Source: Actinoplanes palleronii (GTDB taxonomy: Bacteria > Actinomycetota > Actinomycetes > Mycobacteriales > Micromonosporaceae). From it: a stretch of DNA of 64,000 nt. Location: contig NZ_BOMS01000057.1 of NCBI RefSeq assembly GCF_016862315.1, positions 124,001-188,000 of the forward strand. The letters run 5' to 3'. Every line of letters begins with the position of its first letter. Position 1 is the first letter of the stretch. Below are positions 34,611-43,216 of this stretch, one piece after another. The position numbers and the translations under genes were made by a program. Below the pieces are notes generated by a model. That model saw only the letters and a list, made by a program, of their open reading frames with translations. It made no database searches and was not told the origin of the DNA.

Positions 34611-37130
34611 TCAGTGCCGCCGCCCGGTGAGCCGCAGCAGGGTGCCGGGCGCGGCGGCGACCGCGACACAGGCCAGGATCGTCGCCGCGGTCAGCGGTTC
34701 GGTGCCCAGCAGCGTCCGCAACGGTCCGATCAGCACCCCGGCGACCTGCAGCAGCAGGCACCCGGCGACCGCGGCCGGCAGGGCGAGACCGCGCGGCGTC
34801 CCGGGCGCCGCCGTGGCCCGGACCGCCAGCGCGACACCGAGCTGGGCCAGGCCGAGGACCAGGTACATCACCGTCTGCCACGGCAGTTCCAGCCGGTGCG
34901 CGGTGACACCGGCGGCCAGGGTCACCGCCGCGAGCAGGCCCCCGCCGATCAGCACACCGCGCAGCAGGCCGGCGCCGAGCACCGACTCCTGCGGCGAGCG
35001 CGGCGGCCGGCGCAGTACGTCGGCCTCGGCGGGTTCGGCACCGAGCGCGACACCGGGCACCCCGTGGGTGAGCAGGTTGATCCAGAGCAGCTGGGCCGGC
35101 AGCAGCGCCAGCGGCATGCCCAGCAGCGGACCGGCCAGCATCACCAGCAGCTCGGCCAGGCCACCGGAGAGCGCGTAGCGCAGGAAGCGGCGGATGTTGT
35201 CGTAGATACGCCGGCCCTCGCCGATCGCATCGGTCACGGTGCCCAGGTTGTCGTCGACCAGGACCAGCTCGGCCGCCTGCCGGGCCACTTCGGTGCCACT
35301 TCCCATCGCCACGCCGATGTCGGCGCGGCGCAGCGCGGGCGCGTCGTTCACCCCGTCGCCGGTCATCGCCACCACCTCGCCGCGCTGTTGCAGCGCGGCG
35401 ATGATGTCCAGCTTCTGTTCCGGCTGGGTCCGGGCGTACACCCGGGTCTTCGCCACGTCGTCGCCGGTCAGCCGGCCCCGGTCACCCTCGGCGACCGCCT
35501 CGCCGGCGGGCAGGATCCCGAGCTGCCGGCCGATGGCGGCCGCGGTTCCCGGGTGGTCACCGGTGATCAGAAGCAGACGTACGCCGGCCCGCTCGAACGC
35601 CTGCGCGGTGTCTCGCGCGGTGTCTCGCAGCGGGTCACCGATGCCGACCAGCCCGGCCGCCCGCAGCGGTAACGGCCCAGCCGGGTCCGGGCGGCCGGTG
35701 GTCTCCGCGGTGGACACCGCCAGCACCCGCAACCCGTCGGCGGCCAGCTCCGCGGCCGCGGCCAGCAACGCCGCGTCGCGCCCGGGGTCGAGCACCGCCT
35801 CCGGCGCGCCCTTGCGGACCACCAGGTAGCCGTCGGCCCGGCGGTGCACCGTGGTCATCCGACGCCGGGCCTGCTCGAACGGCAGTTCCGCGACGCGGGG
35901 CGCGGCGGCGCGCTCGGCCTCCGGATCCAGGCCGCACCGGGCGGCGAAGGTCAGCAGGGCGGCCTCCATCGGGTCGCCGGCGGCCGCCCATCCGGTACGG
36001 TCGCCGTCCGGCGCCAGCAGGCCCGCGTCGTTGCACAGCGCCCCGGCCCGGGCGAGCGCCCGGAGCGGGCCGCCGTCCGGGACCGTGCCGCCGTCGCGGC
36101 GCCGCACCCGCCCGGCGGGGTCGTACCCGGCGCCGGTGACCGTGTGCCGCACGCCGTCCGCGGTGACCGCGCGCTGCACCGTCATCTTGTTCTCGGTGAG
36201 GGTCCCGGTCTTGTCGGAGGCGATCACGGTGACCGAGCCGAGCGTCTCGACCGCGTGCAACCGGCGCGGGATGGCCCGGGTCCGGGCCATCCGCCGGGCA
36301 CCGAGCGCCAGCGCCAGGGTGACCACGGCGGGCAGGCTCTCCGGCACCGCCGCGACGACCAGGCTCACCGCGGTGATCGCCATCCGGACGAACGGTTCCC
36401 CGGCGAGCAGACCGAGCGTGAAAACCAGCGCCGACACCGCGACCGCGGTCAGGCCGAGGATCCGGCCCAGCGCGGCGAGGCGCCGCTGCAAGGGGGTCGG
36501 CCCCGGCCGGGTGCCGGCCACCAGGGCGGAGATCCGGCCGAGCGCGCTGGCCGCGCCGGTGCGCAGCACGGTGCCGGCCGCCCGGCCGCCGGCCAGCACG
36601 GTCCCGGCGCCGGCCGCCTCGGTCACGTCGCGGTGCACCGGTACCGATTCCCCGGTCAGCGCCGACTCGTCGAAGGTGGCCCGCTGCGCCTCGGTGAGGT
36701 CCAGGTCGGCGGGGACGACGTCACCGGCCTCCAGCCGGACGTGGTCACCACGGACCAGCCCGGCGGCCGGCACCAGCTGGTCCCGGCCGTCGCGGACCAC
36801 CCGGGCGACCGGTGCGGCCAGCCGGTCGAGTGCGGCGATGGCCGCGTCCGCCCGGATCTCCTGGACCACGCCGATCACCGTGTTCACGGCCACCACCAGC
36901 ACGATGATGACGGTGTCCGGCAGGTCGCCGAGGGCAGTGGTCACCGCCCCCGCGGCCAGCAGCAGCGCGACCAGCGGGTCGGCCAGCTGGCGGCCGACCC
37001 GGCGCGCGACACCGCGGCGCGGGGGAGCGGCCACGACGTTCGGGCCGTCGGCGGCGAGTCGCGCCGCGACCTCGGCCGCGGAGAGGCCCCCGACGGTGGG
37101 ACCGGTGGTTCCGGCCAGGCTGGTCGTCAC
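34611..37130 (-). CDS. P2-type cation-transporting ATPase (Ca/Mn pump-like subgroup)
   Basis: An 839-residue P-type ATPase. Actuator motif TGES is at 159-162, TM4 contains PESLP (from Pro263) as in SERCA/PMR1-type pumps, the phosphorylation motif DKTGTLT has Asp306, and TGD (LLLITGDHPG) and GDGVNDAP follow. TM6 reads INLLTHGVPGVALG where calcium pumps have N-x-x-T-D, so one metal-ligand acid is replaced by His and ion choice is uncertain. GTG 37130 follows GGAGGCCGCC. It differs in subgroup from the pump at 2284. A flavodoxin gene lies upstream on the same strand 49 bases away and may share its transcript. Confidence 0.93.
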   Translation of the reverse strand: MTTSLAGTTGPTVGGLSAAEVAARLAADGPNVVAAPPRRGVARRVGRQLADPLVALLLAAGAVTTALGDLPDTVIIVLVVAVNTVIGVVQEIRADAAIAALDRLAAPVARVVRDGRDQLVPAAGLVRGDHVRLEAGDVVPADLDLTEAQRATFDESALTGESVPVHRDVTEAAGAGTVLAGGRAAGTVLRTGAASALGRISALVAGTRPGPTPLQRRLAALGRILGLTAVAVSALVFTLGLLAGEPFVRMAITAVSLVVAAVPESLPAVVTLALALGARRMARTRAIPRRLHAVETLGSVTVIASDKTGTLTENKMTVQRAVTADGVRHTVTGAGYDPAGRVRRRDGGTVPDGGPLRALARAGALCNDAGLLAPDGDRTGWAAAGDPMEAALLTFAARCGLDPEAERAAAPRVAELPFEQARRRMTTVHRRADGYLVVRKGAPEAVLDPGRDAALLAAAAELAADGLRVLAVSTAETTGRPDPAGPLPLRAAGLVGIGDPLRDTARDTAQAFERAGVRLLLITGDHPGTAAAIGRQLGILPAGEAVAEGDRGRLTGDDVAKTRVYARTQPEQKLDIIAALQQRGEVVAMTGDGVNDAPALRRADIGVAMGSGTEVARQAAELVLVDDNLGTVTDAIGEGRRIYDNIRRFLRYALSGGLAELLVMLAGPLLGMPLALLPAQLLWINLLTHGVPGVALGAEPAEADVLRRPPRSPQESVLGAGLLRGVLIGGGLLAAVTLAAGVTAHRLELPWQTVMYLVLGLAQLGVALAVRATAAPGTPRGLALPAAVAGCLLLQVAGVLIGPLRTLLGTEPLTAATILACVAVAAAPGTLLRLTGRRH

Positions 37131-37179
37131 GGCGGCCTCCTCGATGCCGGGCCGGGCGCGGTGGCCGGTCCGATGTGCT

Positions 37180-37653
37180 TCAGACGGTGCCGCTGATCGC
37201 CAGAACCTTGCGGGTCCACTCGCCGATGGCGGCCCAGTCGCGCAGGTCGGCCCGGATACCGCGGCGCCGCGGCCGGTCCGCGCCGCCGAACAGGCCCACG
37301 GCGACCGGTGTCAGCCAGGGCTGCCGGTCCAGCGCCCGGTCCAGTTGCTCCGAGCTGCGCAGCCAGGCCTCCTGCTCGTCGCGGCGCGGGCCCATCCCGA
37401 ACACGGCCACGGGGACCGCATCCAGGTCGTCCCGGTGCCGGGCGAGGAAGCGGTGTGCGTCCCGGTGCCAGCGCCCGGAATAGAGCGGAGCGCCGACGAC
37501 GATCAGGTCCCAGCCGGTCAGTGGTCCGCTGACCGTCCGGGCCGGCTCGACCCGCACCTGGGCGCCTTCGGCGGTGGCGGCGGTCGCCACCGCTTCGGCG
37601 ACCTCCCGGGTGGTGCCGTTCTTGGTGGCATAGGCCACGAGGATGTTCGTCAT
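37180..37653 (-). CDS. Flavodoxin-domain protein
   Basis: A 157-residue flavodoxin-like protein. ILVAYATKNGTTREVA is the FMN phosphate-binding loop, WDLIVVGAPLYSGRWH supplies the isoalloxazine contact, and AVFGMGPRRDE follows. The form with a C-terminal Trp/Arg-rich end resembles HemG-type flavodoxins and other small electron carriers. ATG 37653 follows GGGAGGTGGCGAG. The DosR-like box 48 bases upstream suggests hypoxic induction; as an electron carrier it could accept electrons from the pyruvate:ferredoxin oxidoreductase at 51068, which is a hypothesis. Confidence 0.88.
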   Translation of the reverse strand: MTNILVAYATKNGTTREVAEAVATAATAEGAQVRVEPARTVSGPLTGWDLIVVGAPLYSGRWHRDAHRFLARHRDDLDAVPVAVFGMGPRRDEQEAWLRSSEQLDRALDRQPWLTPVAVGLFGGADRPRRRGIRADLRDWAAIGEWTRKVLAISGTV

Positions 37654-37701
37654 CTCGCCACCTCCCGACTCCAGCTTGGGCCGGGCCGTTCCGGCCGGTA
37701 A

Positions 37702-37715
37702 GGGCCGAAGGTCCG
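37702..37715. promoter_or_regulatory. DosR-like box (one mismatch)
   Basis: GGGCCGAAGGTCCG differs at the last base. It lies 48 bases before the flavodoxin start. Confidence 0.45.
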
Positions 37716-37724
37716 CGGACGCGG

Positions 37725-38285
37725 TCACCATGGGTCGTGCAGCGACGCGGCAATGAGCAGTTCGGTGTTCCGGCGGGCCGCCCGCGCCAGCTGGTCCGGG
37801 TCCAGCTCGGCGACGTCCGGCTCCCGGTGCACCGGCGGTTCTGCCCGCTCACCGGTCTCGGCCGGGCCCCGCAGGATCCGGCGGATCGGATCCGGTAGCA
37901 CCTCCAGGACCTGGTCGACCTGACCCGGCGACATCCGGTCGCGCAGCTCGGCGGTCACCACCGCGGCCGCGGTGTCGACCTCGTCGACCGGGATCTGCGC
38001 CTCGAGGGCGAAGCGCCGCCGGTACTGCTCCGGCCCGTATTTGACCGGAGCCCGGCCGGGTTGCCAGCCGTCGTAGAAGGCGCCACGGAAGAGTTCCGGG
38101 AGCTGGGCGGCGAAGTCCGCGGCCACGGCGGCCGGCAGCCGGTCGCGCAGGGTGTGCAACCAGGCCCGCAGGATCCGGTGCGCGGCGTGCCGGTCGCCGT
38201 CGCCGAAGCGCCTGGTGATGCCGGCGAGCCAGTTCTGTGCGGTGTGCACGGCGTGGTCGAACACGTCGATCGTGGTGGATGCCAT
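37725..38285 (-). CDS. DUF2267 family protein
   Basis: A 186-residue protein with a DUF2267-like repeat: FDHAVHTAQNWLAGITRRFG, ILRAWLHTLRDRLPAAVAADFAAQLP, LFRGAFYDGW, then a second helical half (RMSPGQVDQVLEVLPDPIRR). It is all-helical and soluble. The function is unknown; such proteins often stand near stress genes in actinobacteria. ATG 38285 follows GAGGAGGCATC. The C-terminal residues lie over the flavodoxin promoter region. A DosR-like box lies 63 bases upstream. Confidence 0.88.
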   Translation of the reverse strand: MASTTIDVFDHAVHTAQNWLAGITRRFGDGDRHAAHRILRAWLHTLRDRLPAAVAADFAAQLPELFRGAFYDGWQPGRAPVKYGPEQYRRRFALEAQIPVDEVDTAAAVVTAELRDRMSPGQVDQVLEVLPDPIRRILRGPAETGERAEPPVHREPDVAELDPDQLARAARRNTELLIAASLHDPW

Positions 38286-38348
38286 GATGCCTCCTCACGT
38301 TCCATGAACCCCCTTCCCAGCCTGATCTCGGCCTGGCCGGCCGGGGCA

Positions 38349-38362
38349 GAGCCGTTCGGCCC
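38349..38362. promoter_or_regulatory. DosR-like box (one mismatch)
   Basis: GAGCCGTTCGGCCC, one mismatch, lies between the DUF2267 start (38285) and the end of the ABC permease gene (38371). Confidence 0.45.
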
Positions 38363-38370
38363 GGACTCGG

Positions 38371-39978
38371 TCAGGACAACGCGGACCGGCGGCGTCCTGC
38401 CACCAGCAGCCCGAGCGCGGCCCATCCGGCGAGTACGGCCAGGTGACCGGCGGCGACACCGGCGCCGGAGGCGTCCGGGCGGGTCGCCGCGAGGACCGCC
38501 TGCAGCAGGTGGCGCAGCGGGAAGAGGTCCGCCACGGTGGTGAGCCAGCCGGGCAGCGGCCGGTCACCGACGACGAAGATCTCCGACGCGAAGCAGAGCG
38601 GCAGCAGTGTCCCGAGCGTGACGGCGACGATCGACCGCGCGGAGGGCAGCAGCGCGGCCACCGCCAGGCCCAGCGCCGCGAAGCACAGCGATCCGGCGAC
38701 GATGGTGAGCAGCAGGGCCGGCAGCCGGACCGGGTCCAGCCGGACCCCGAGGAGCCCGGTGCCGACCGCGGTGAGCAGCACGGCGGCGAGCAGCGAGACG
38801 AGCAGCGCCGCGCTCGCCCGGCCGGTGAAGTACCAGCGGAACCGCAGCGGTGTACCGCGCAGCCGCTTGAGCACCCCGGCGGACCGGGCGACGACCACCG
38901 ACTCCGGCATGTCGACGTAGGCGGTGAGGGCGGCGGTGTACGTGATCATGCCGGCGAACAGGTACTGGGCCAGGGGCATCCCGTGCACCCGCCCGTCGCC
39001 GAAGACGGTCGGGAACAGGGCCAGCAGCAGGGCGGGGAAGACCAGCGAGAAGAAGACCGAGAGCAGGTTGCGGCGCAGGCCGAGCAGCGCATAACCGATC
39101 TGTCCGGCCAGTGGTGACCGTCGCCGCGCCCTCGGCCGCGAGAGGTGCGGCCGGGCGACGACGTCCGGCTCCGTCGTCACCCGCGGTGCCGTGGAACCAC
39201 GCGGTTGCCACCCGAACCGCAGCCGGGCGGCCAGCGCGCCGGCCACGGTCCAGGCCACGATGACGGTGAGATGACCGGGTGAGAAGCCGTACCCGGGGGT
39301 GGGGTCGAAGGTCTCGGCCATGGCGCGGGCCAGATGCTTGAGCGGCAGCACCGAGCCGAGCACGTCGAGCCAGCGGGGCAGGGCCGCGCCGACGATGAAG
39401 ACGTCGGAGACGAAGGCCAGAGTGATCAGCAGGCCCTGGGCCAGCGACTGGGCGACCAGCACGGTCCGGGTCAGCGAGGCCAGCGCCAGTCCCAGGGCGG
39501 CGCAGCAGGCGATGCCGAGCAGCAGGGTCACCAGCATCGCCGGGACCTTGCGCCAGACGAGCTGGACGTCGTACCCGGCCACACCCACCGTGGTCAGCAG
39601 CAGCACCGCGATCCCGGAGGCGACCACCGCGGCGGCGATCCGGGACGCGAGCACGGTCCGCGCCCGGACCGGGGTGGCGCGCAGCCGCAGCAGCACCCCG
39701 GTCTCCCGCAGCCCGGCCAGGTCCACCGCGACCAGCACGAAGGACGCCTGCGCCACGCCGAACACGGCGAACGGCGAGACCAGGTACTGGGCGATCGGCA
39801 CACCGTCCGGGGTGGTCTGGCCGCCGACGATCGACGCCACGATGACCAGGAAGGCGAGCGGGAACGCGAGGGTGAAGAACGCGCCGATCGGGTTACGCGC
39901 GAAACTCCGCACCGCGTGGCCGGTCAGCGGCCGCAGCGCGGACCGGTGCCGGGTCGCGACGTCAGCCGGGCCGGTCAT
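38371..39978 (-). CDS. ABC-2 type permease, two fused half-permeases
   Basis: A 535-residue membrane protein containing two copies of the ABC-2 permease domain, each of about six helices (residues about 20-255 and 290-530). Both halves carry the same marks: LAFPLAFLVIVASIVGG versus LVFPALLLALFPTVFG, an AQYLVSP/AQYLFAG loop, LLRLRATP versus LKRLRGTP, and a VLPLKHLARAM/LFPLRHLLQAV end. It thus supplies both membrane subunits of the exporter in one chain. It overlaps the ATPase gene by 17 bases. The substrate (drug, lipid or antibiotic) is not indicated. Confidence 0.92.
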   Translation of the reverse strand: MTGPADVATRHRSALRPLTGHAVRSFARNPIGAFFTLAFPLAFLVIVASIVGGQTTPDGVPIAQYLVSPFAVFGVAQASFVLVAVDLAGLRETGVLLRLRATPVRARTVLASRIAAAVVASGIAVLLLTTVGVAGYDVQLVWRKVPAMLVTLLLGIACCAALGLALASLTRTVLVAQSLAQGLLITLAFVSDVFIVGAALPRWLDVLGSVLPLKHLARAMAETFDPTPGYGFSPGHLTVIVAWTVAGALAARLRFGWQPRGSTAPRVTTEPDVVARPHLSRPRARRRSPLAGQIGYALLGLRRNLLSVFFSLVFPALLLALFPTVFGDGRVHGMPLAQYLFAGMITYTAALTAYVDMPESVVVARSAGVLKRLRGTPLRFRWYFTGRASAALLVSLLAAVLLTAVGTGLLGVRLDPVRLPALLLTIVAGSLCFAALGLAVAALLPSARSIVAVTLGTLLPLCFASEIFVVGDRPLPGWLTTVADLFPLRHLLQAVLAATRPDASGAGVAAGHLAVLAGWAALGLLVAGRRRSALS

Positions 39979-40879
39979 CGGAATCCTCCGCGGTGAGCGC
40001 CAGGTAGACGTCCTCCAACGCCGGTGGGCTGACGGCGAAGTCCAGCAGCGTGACCTGGTGCTGCACCGCCCATCCGGTGAGCCGCCAGGAGTCCGCGACC
40101 GGCTCCCGGGAAGTGACCCGTACCGTCGCCCCGGCCACCTCCGGCGGCGCGCTGAGCGCCGGCAGGTCGGCGACCCGGACCGCCGCGGGCAGCTCGAACG
40201 TGATGACCGTCGGCAGTTTGCTGGCGGCCCGCAGGTCCTCGGGGGAGCCGATCGCCAGGATGCGTCCCGCCCGCATCACCGCGACCCGATCGGCGAGTCG
40301 CTGCGCCTCCTCGAGGTAGTGGGTGGTCAGCAGGATCGTCGTGCCGAGCGCCCGCAGGTTCCCGACGAGATCCCAGGCGCGGTGCCGGGCGGCCGGGTCG
40401 AAGCCGGTGGTCGGCTCGTCGAGGAAGAGCATCTCGGGTGCCCCGGCCAGACCCAGCGCCAGGTCCAGCCGCCGCCGCTGACCGCCGGAGAGCCCCTTCA
40501 CCCGGGTGTCGCGTTTGCCGGCCAGCCCGACCAGTGTGATCAGCTCGTCCGGGTCGTGCCCGCGCGGGTACAGTGCGGCCTGCAGCCGGACCAGCTCCCG
40601 GACGGTGAACTCCTCCTCGAACCCGGCCGACTGCAGCACCACCCCGATCCTCGACCGGTAGGCCGGGCCGCCGGTCGCCGGGTCACAGTCCAGTACCCGG
40701 ACCGTACCGGCGTCCCGGGTGCGGTACCCCTCCAGAATCTCCACAGTGGTGGTCTTGCCGGCTCCGTTCGGTCCGAGCAGTGCGAACGTCTCGCCGTCGC
40801 CGACCGAGAAGCTGATCCCGTCCACCGCCCGCACCGGCCCGTACGCCCGGACCAGGTCGCGTACCTCGATGGTGGCCAT
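39962..40879 (-). CDS. ABC transporter ATP-binding protein
   Basis: A 305-residue ATPase of the DrrA/ABC-2 exporter class. Walker A is LLGPNGAGKTTT (36-45), the signature is GLSGGQRRRLDLALGL, Walker B is MLFLDEPTTGFDP, and the switch His is in LLTTHYLEEAQ. The C-terminal 80 residues form the DrrA-type domain after ATPase residue 220. ATG 40879 follows GAGGGTGGGAAC. With the fused permease it forms a complete exporter. A weak DosR-like site lies upstream, so membership of the regulon is uncertain. Confidence 0.95.
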   Translation of the reverse strand: MATIEVRDLVRAYGPVRAVDGISFSVGDGETFALLGPNGAGKTTTVEILEGYRTRDAGTVRVLDCDPATGGPAYRSRIGVVLQSAGFEEEFTVRELVRLQAALYPRGHDPDELITLVGLAGKRDTRVKGLSGGQRRRLDLALGLAGAPEMLFLDEPTTGFDPAARHRAWDLVGNLRALGTTILLTTHYLEEAQRLADRVAVMRAGRILAIGSPEDLRAASKLPTVITFELPAAVRVADLPALSAPPEVAGATVRVTSREPVADSWRLTGWAVQHQVTLLDFAVSPPALEDVYLALTAEDSDDRPG

Positions 40880-40937
40880 GTTCCCACCCTCGCGCGGGCG
40901 CGCGGGCCGGCGGCAGCGCGGGAAGTCCCGCACCGGC

Positions 40938-40951
40938 AGGCCTTCCGGCCG
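40938..40951. promoter_or_regulatory. Weak DosR-like site (two mismatches)
   Basis: AGGCCTTCCGGCCG lies between the divergent ABC ATPase and USP genes. Two mismatches in GC-rich sequence make chance likely. Confidence 0.2.
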
Positions 40952-40986
40952 CTGTCCGGCACCTGGGGCCGGTACACCCTGGGGGT

Positions 40987-41424
40987 ATGAGGACTTCGCC
41001 CGCTCGCCCGTCCCGGTCACCGCAGCCCGGCGGCCGGATCGTGGCGGGCCTGATCGGCGCGGTCCCGGCCGAGACCGTCCTGCGGTATGCGTTCGGCGAG
41101 GCCGAGCGGTACGGCGCGGCGGTGACCGTGGTGGCCACCGGACCGGCGTCCACGGCCGACGACCGGTTCGTCCGCGACGTGGCCCGCCGGTGGGCCGACA
41201 AGTACCCGGCCGTCGACGCGACCGTCACGGTCCGGCGCAGTGTGGACGCGGTGATCACGCTGGCTGCCGCGAGCCGCCAGGCGGACCTGCTCGTGGTGGC
41301 GGCCGGAACGGATCCCCGGTCCGCGGCCATGGTCGCCGCACTGGCCCGTCTGGCGCACAGCGCGGTGCGGATCGTGGACGGCGTGTCCGATCGGCGCTGC
41401 CCGGTCGGCCCGGGCGGCAGGTGA
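40987..41424 (+). CDS. Divergent universal stress protein-like protein
   Basis: A 145-residue protein with a reduced UspA fold: RIVAGLIGAVPAETVLRYAF replaces the usual GVDGS start, and ADLLVVAAGTDPRSAAMVAAL takes the place of the nucleotide loop, so ATP binding is not expected. The end (GVSDRRCPVGPGGR) replaces the last strand. No proper ribosome site precedes ATG 40987, only GGGGGT touching it. The TGA stop is followed in the same frame by a 2TM-domain fragment. It may be a decaying or specialised family member. Confidence 0.65.
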   Translation: MRTSPARPSRSPQPGGRIVAGLIGAVPAETVLRYAFGEAERYGAAVTVVATGPASTADDRFVRDVARRWADKYPAVDATVTVRRSVDAVITLAAASRQADLLVVAAGTDPRSAAMVAALARLAHSAVRIVDGVSDRRCPVGPGGR

Positions 41425-41433
41425 CGTCCGGCC

Positions 41434-41613
41434 CTGTGCCCGGCCATCGCGGTCACGTGGTGGCTGACCACCCCGGACGGATTCTTCTGGCCGATGTTCC
41501 CGCTGTTCGGGTGGGGTATCGGCGTCGCCTTCCACATCTGGGACGTGTTCGTCGGATCCGAGCCGTCCGAGGAGGCGATCCGCGCCGAGACGGACCGCCT
41601 CGAGAAGCGCTGA
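41434..41613 (+). pseudogene. 2TM-domain protein fragment
   Basis: In the same frame as the USP-like gene and just past its TGA, the sequence reads AVTWWLTTPDGFFWPMFPLF, then GWGIGVAFHIWDVF. This matches the second half of small 2TM-domain membrane proteins, whose first helix normally begins with a His/Asn-containing segment that is missing here. There is no ATG or GTG in a plausible place; CTG at 41434 would be the first candidate. A charged tail (EEAIRAETDRLEKR) ends at TGA 41611-41613. Confidence 0.6.
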
Positions 41614-41688
41614 CCCGCGCCGGATCCGCACCCGGCCGGCACCCGTCGCCGCACCCGGACCGCAACCGGTCGCCGCGAAGGTGAACGG

Positions 41689-43176
41689 ATGTCTCCGAGC
41701 TTGCGAGCCGGCCTTCTCGGCGCCGGACTGGTCGTCGGGCACTTCACTGCGTTGCGGGTGCTGCCGCCCGGCTCGCAGGCGGCGACGAACCTCAGCGTCG
41801 GGGTGCTGATCCTGTCCGCGCTGATCGCCGCGGCCAGCGCCGGCGCCGCGGCCCGGCGCAACACCGGCCGGGCCCGGTACGGCTGGGCCGTCCTCGCCCT
41901 CGGCATGGTCGGCTGGGCGTTCGGCGAGTCGGTGTGGGCGTTCTACGTGACGTTCCGCGAGGGCCACGCCCCGTTCCCGAACGTCGGCGACTTCGGCTTC
42001 CTGCTGATGGTGCCGGGTGCGGTCGCCGGGATGGTGGCGGTGCTCGGCGTCCGGCGCGGCCTGCTGCGGGTGATGCTGGACGGCCTGGTCATCGCCGGTT
42101 CGCTGCTGTTCCTGAGCTGGGCGTTCATCCTCGAACCGGTCTACCAGGCGGGCAACCTGACGGCCGGCGCCAAGGCGATGTCGCTGGCCTATCCGCTCAG
42201 CGACGTGCTGCTGGCCGCGGTCGCGCTGATCCTGCTGCACCGGGCCGCACCCGGGCACCGGGCGACGGCGGCGCTGATCCTGGCCGCGGCGCTCGCGCTC
42301 AGCGTCGGTGATCTCGGGTTCGCCTACCTCAACCAGCACAGCACGTACACCTGTGGCGATCCGATCGACACCGGCTGGGTGGCCGGGTTCGTGCTGATGG
42401 CGCTGGCCGCGCACCGGGCCCCGGCGGCCCGCCCGGGTGACGACGCCGAGCAGAGCGTGCCGATCCTGCTGTGGCTGCCGTACCTGCCGCTGGCGCTCGC
42501 GGTGCTGGCGGCGGTGGACCTGCTGGCGAGCGGGGACCGGCTCAGCGCCTTCCTGTCCGTGCTGCTCGGCACGGTGCTGCTGCTGGTGCTGGCCCGTCAG
42601 CTGGTGGCGCTGCGGGACAACACCGCGCTCAGCCGCGACCTGCACCGGGTGGTCGCCGAGCTGCGCGAGCGGGAGAACGAGTTGCATCACCTGGCCTACC
42701 ACGACCCGCTGACCGGGCTGGCGAACCGCGCCCTGTTCGTGTCGGCCGCCGAGGCGGCCCGCGACGACGAGACCCTGGCGGTGCTCTACCTCGACCTGGA
42801 CGGGTTCAAACCGGTCAACGACGTGCACGGGCACGCCGCCGGTGACGCGCTGCTGATCGAGGTGGGCCGGCTGCTGCGGGCGCACACCCGGGCCGACGAC
42901 CTGGTCGCCCGGCTCGGCGGCGACGAGTTCGCGGTGCTGATGCCCGGGGTGAGCGGCCGGTCCGAGGCCGAGGACCTGGCCCGGCGGCTGACCGAGCGGC
43001 TCACCCAGCCGTTCGGCATCCTCGGGCACACCGTGCGGATCGGCGCGAGCGTCGGCGTCGGCCTGCGCGAGGAGGGCGACCTCAGCGTGGACGCGCTGCT
43101 GCGCCGCGCCGACGAGTCGATGTACGCGGTCAAGTCCACCCGCCCGGGCCGTCGTCCGGTGGTCGAGCGGGTGTGA
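41689..43176 (+). CDS. Membrane diguanylate cyclase (GGDEF)
   Basis: A 495-residue protein. Nine or ten hydrophobic segments in residues 5-310 form a membrane sensor without a known domain name. A GGDEF domain follows (about 330-490): HDPLTGLANRALF, YLDLDGFKPVND, and active site RLGGDEFAVL. RADD lies exactly five residues before GGDEF and forms a c-di-GMP inhibitory I-site. It should make c-di-GMP from two GTP with product feedback. ATG 41689 follows GAAGGTGAACGG. It is a single gene ending in a hairpin shared with glpD. Confidence 0.93.
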   Translation: MSPSLRAGLLGAGLVVGHFTALRVLPPGSQAATNLSVGVLILSALIAAASAGAAARRNTGRARYGWAVLALGMVGWAFGESVWAFYVTFREGHAPFPNVGDFGFLLMVPGAVAGMVAVLGVRRGLLRVMLDGLVIAGSLLFLSWAFILEPVYQAGNLTAGAKAMSLAYPLSDVLLAAVALILLHRAAPGHRATAALILAAALALSVGDLGFAYLNQHSTYTCGDPIDTGWVAGFVLMALAAHRAPAARPGDDAEQSVPILLWLPYLPLALAVLAAVDLLASGDRLSAFLSVLLGTVLLLVLARQLVALRDNTALSRDLHRVVAELRERENELHHLAYHDPLTGLANRALFVSAAEAARDDETLAVLYLDLDGFKPVNDVHGHAAGDALLIEVGRLLRAHTRADDLVARLGGDEFAVLMPGVSGRSEAEDLARRLTERLTQPFGILGHTVRIGASVGVGLREEGDLSVDALLRRADESMYAVKSTRPGRRPVVERV

Positions 43177-43212
43177 TCCGGCGCGGCCCCGCCCCCGGAA
43201 CCGCGCCGGATC
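43175..43212. terminator. Bidirectional hairpin terminator
   Basis: A perfect 12-bp stem (43175-43186 with 43201-43212) lies between the convergent GGDEF and glpD genes and overlaps the GGDEF stop codon. The loop is 14 bases. Confidence 0.7.
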
Positions 43213-43216
43213 GGTC

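Noticed and set aside
40938-40951. DosR-like site before the ABC exporter and the USP-like gene
   Set aside because: Two mismatches in GC-rich sequence; listed only with low confidence and not counted among good boxes.
41422-41424. TGA read through (selenocysteine or recoding) to fuse USP and 2TM domains
   Set aside because: No supporting structure was recognised after the stop, and the 2TM part lacks its first helix, so decay is simpler.
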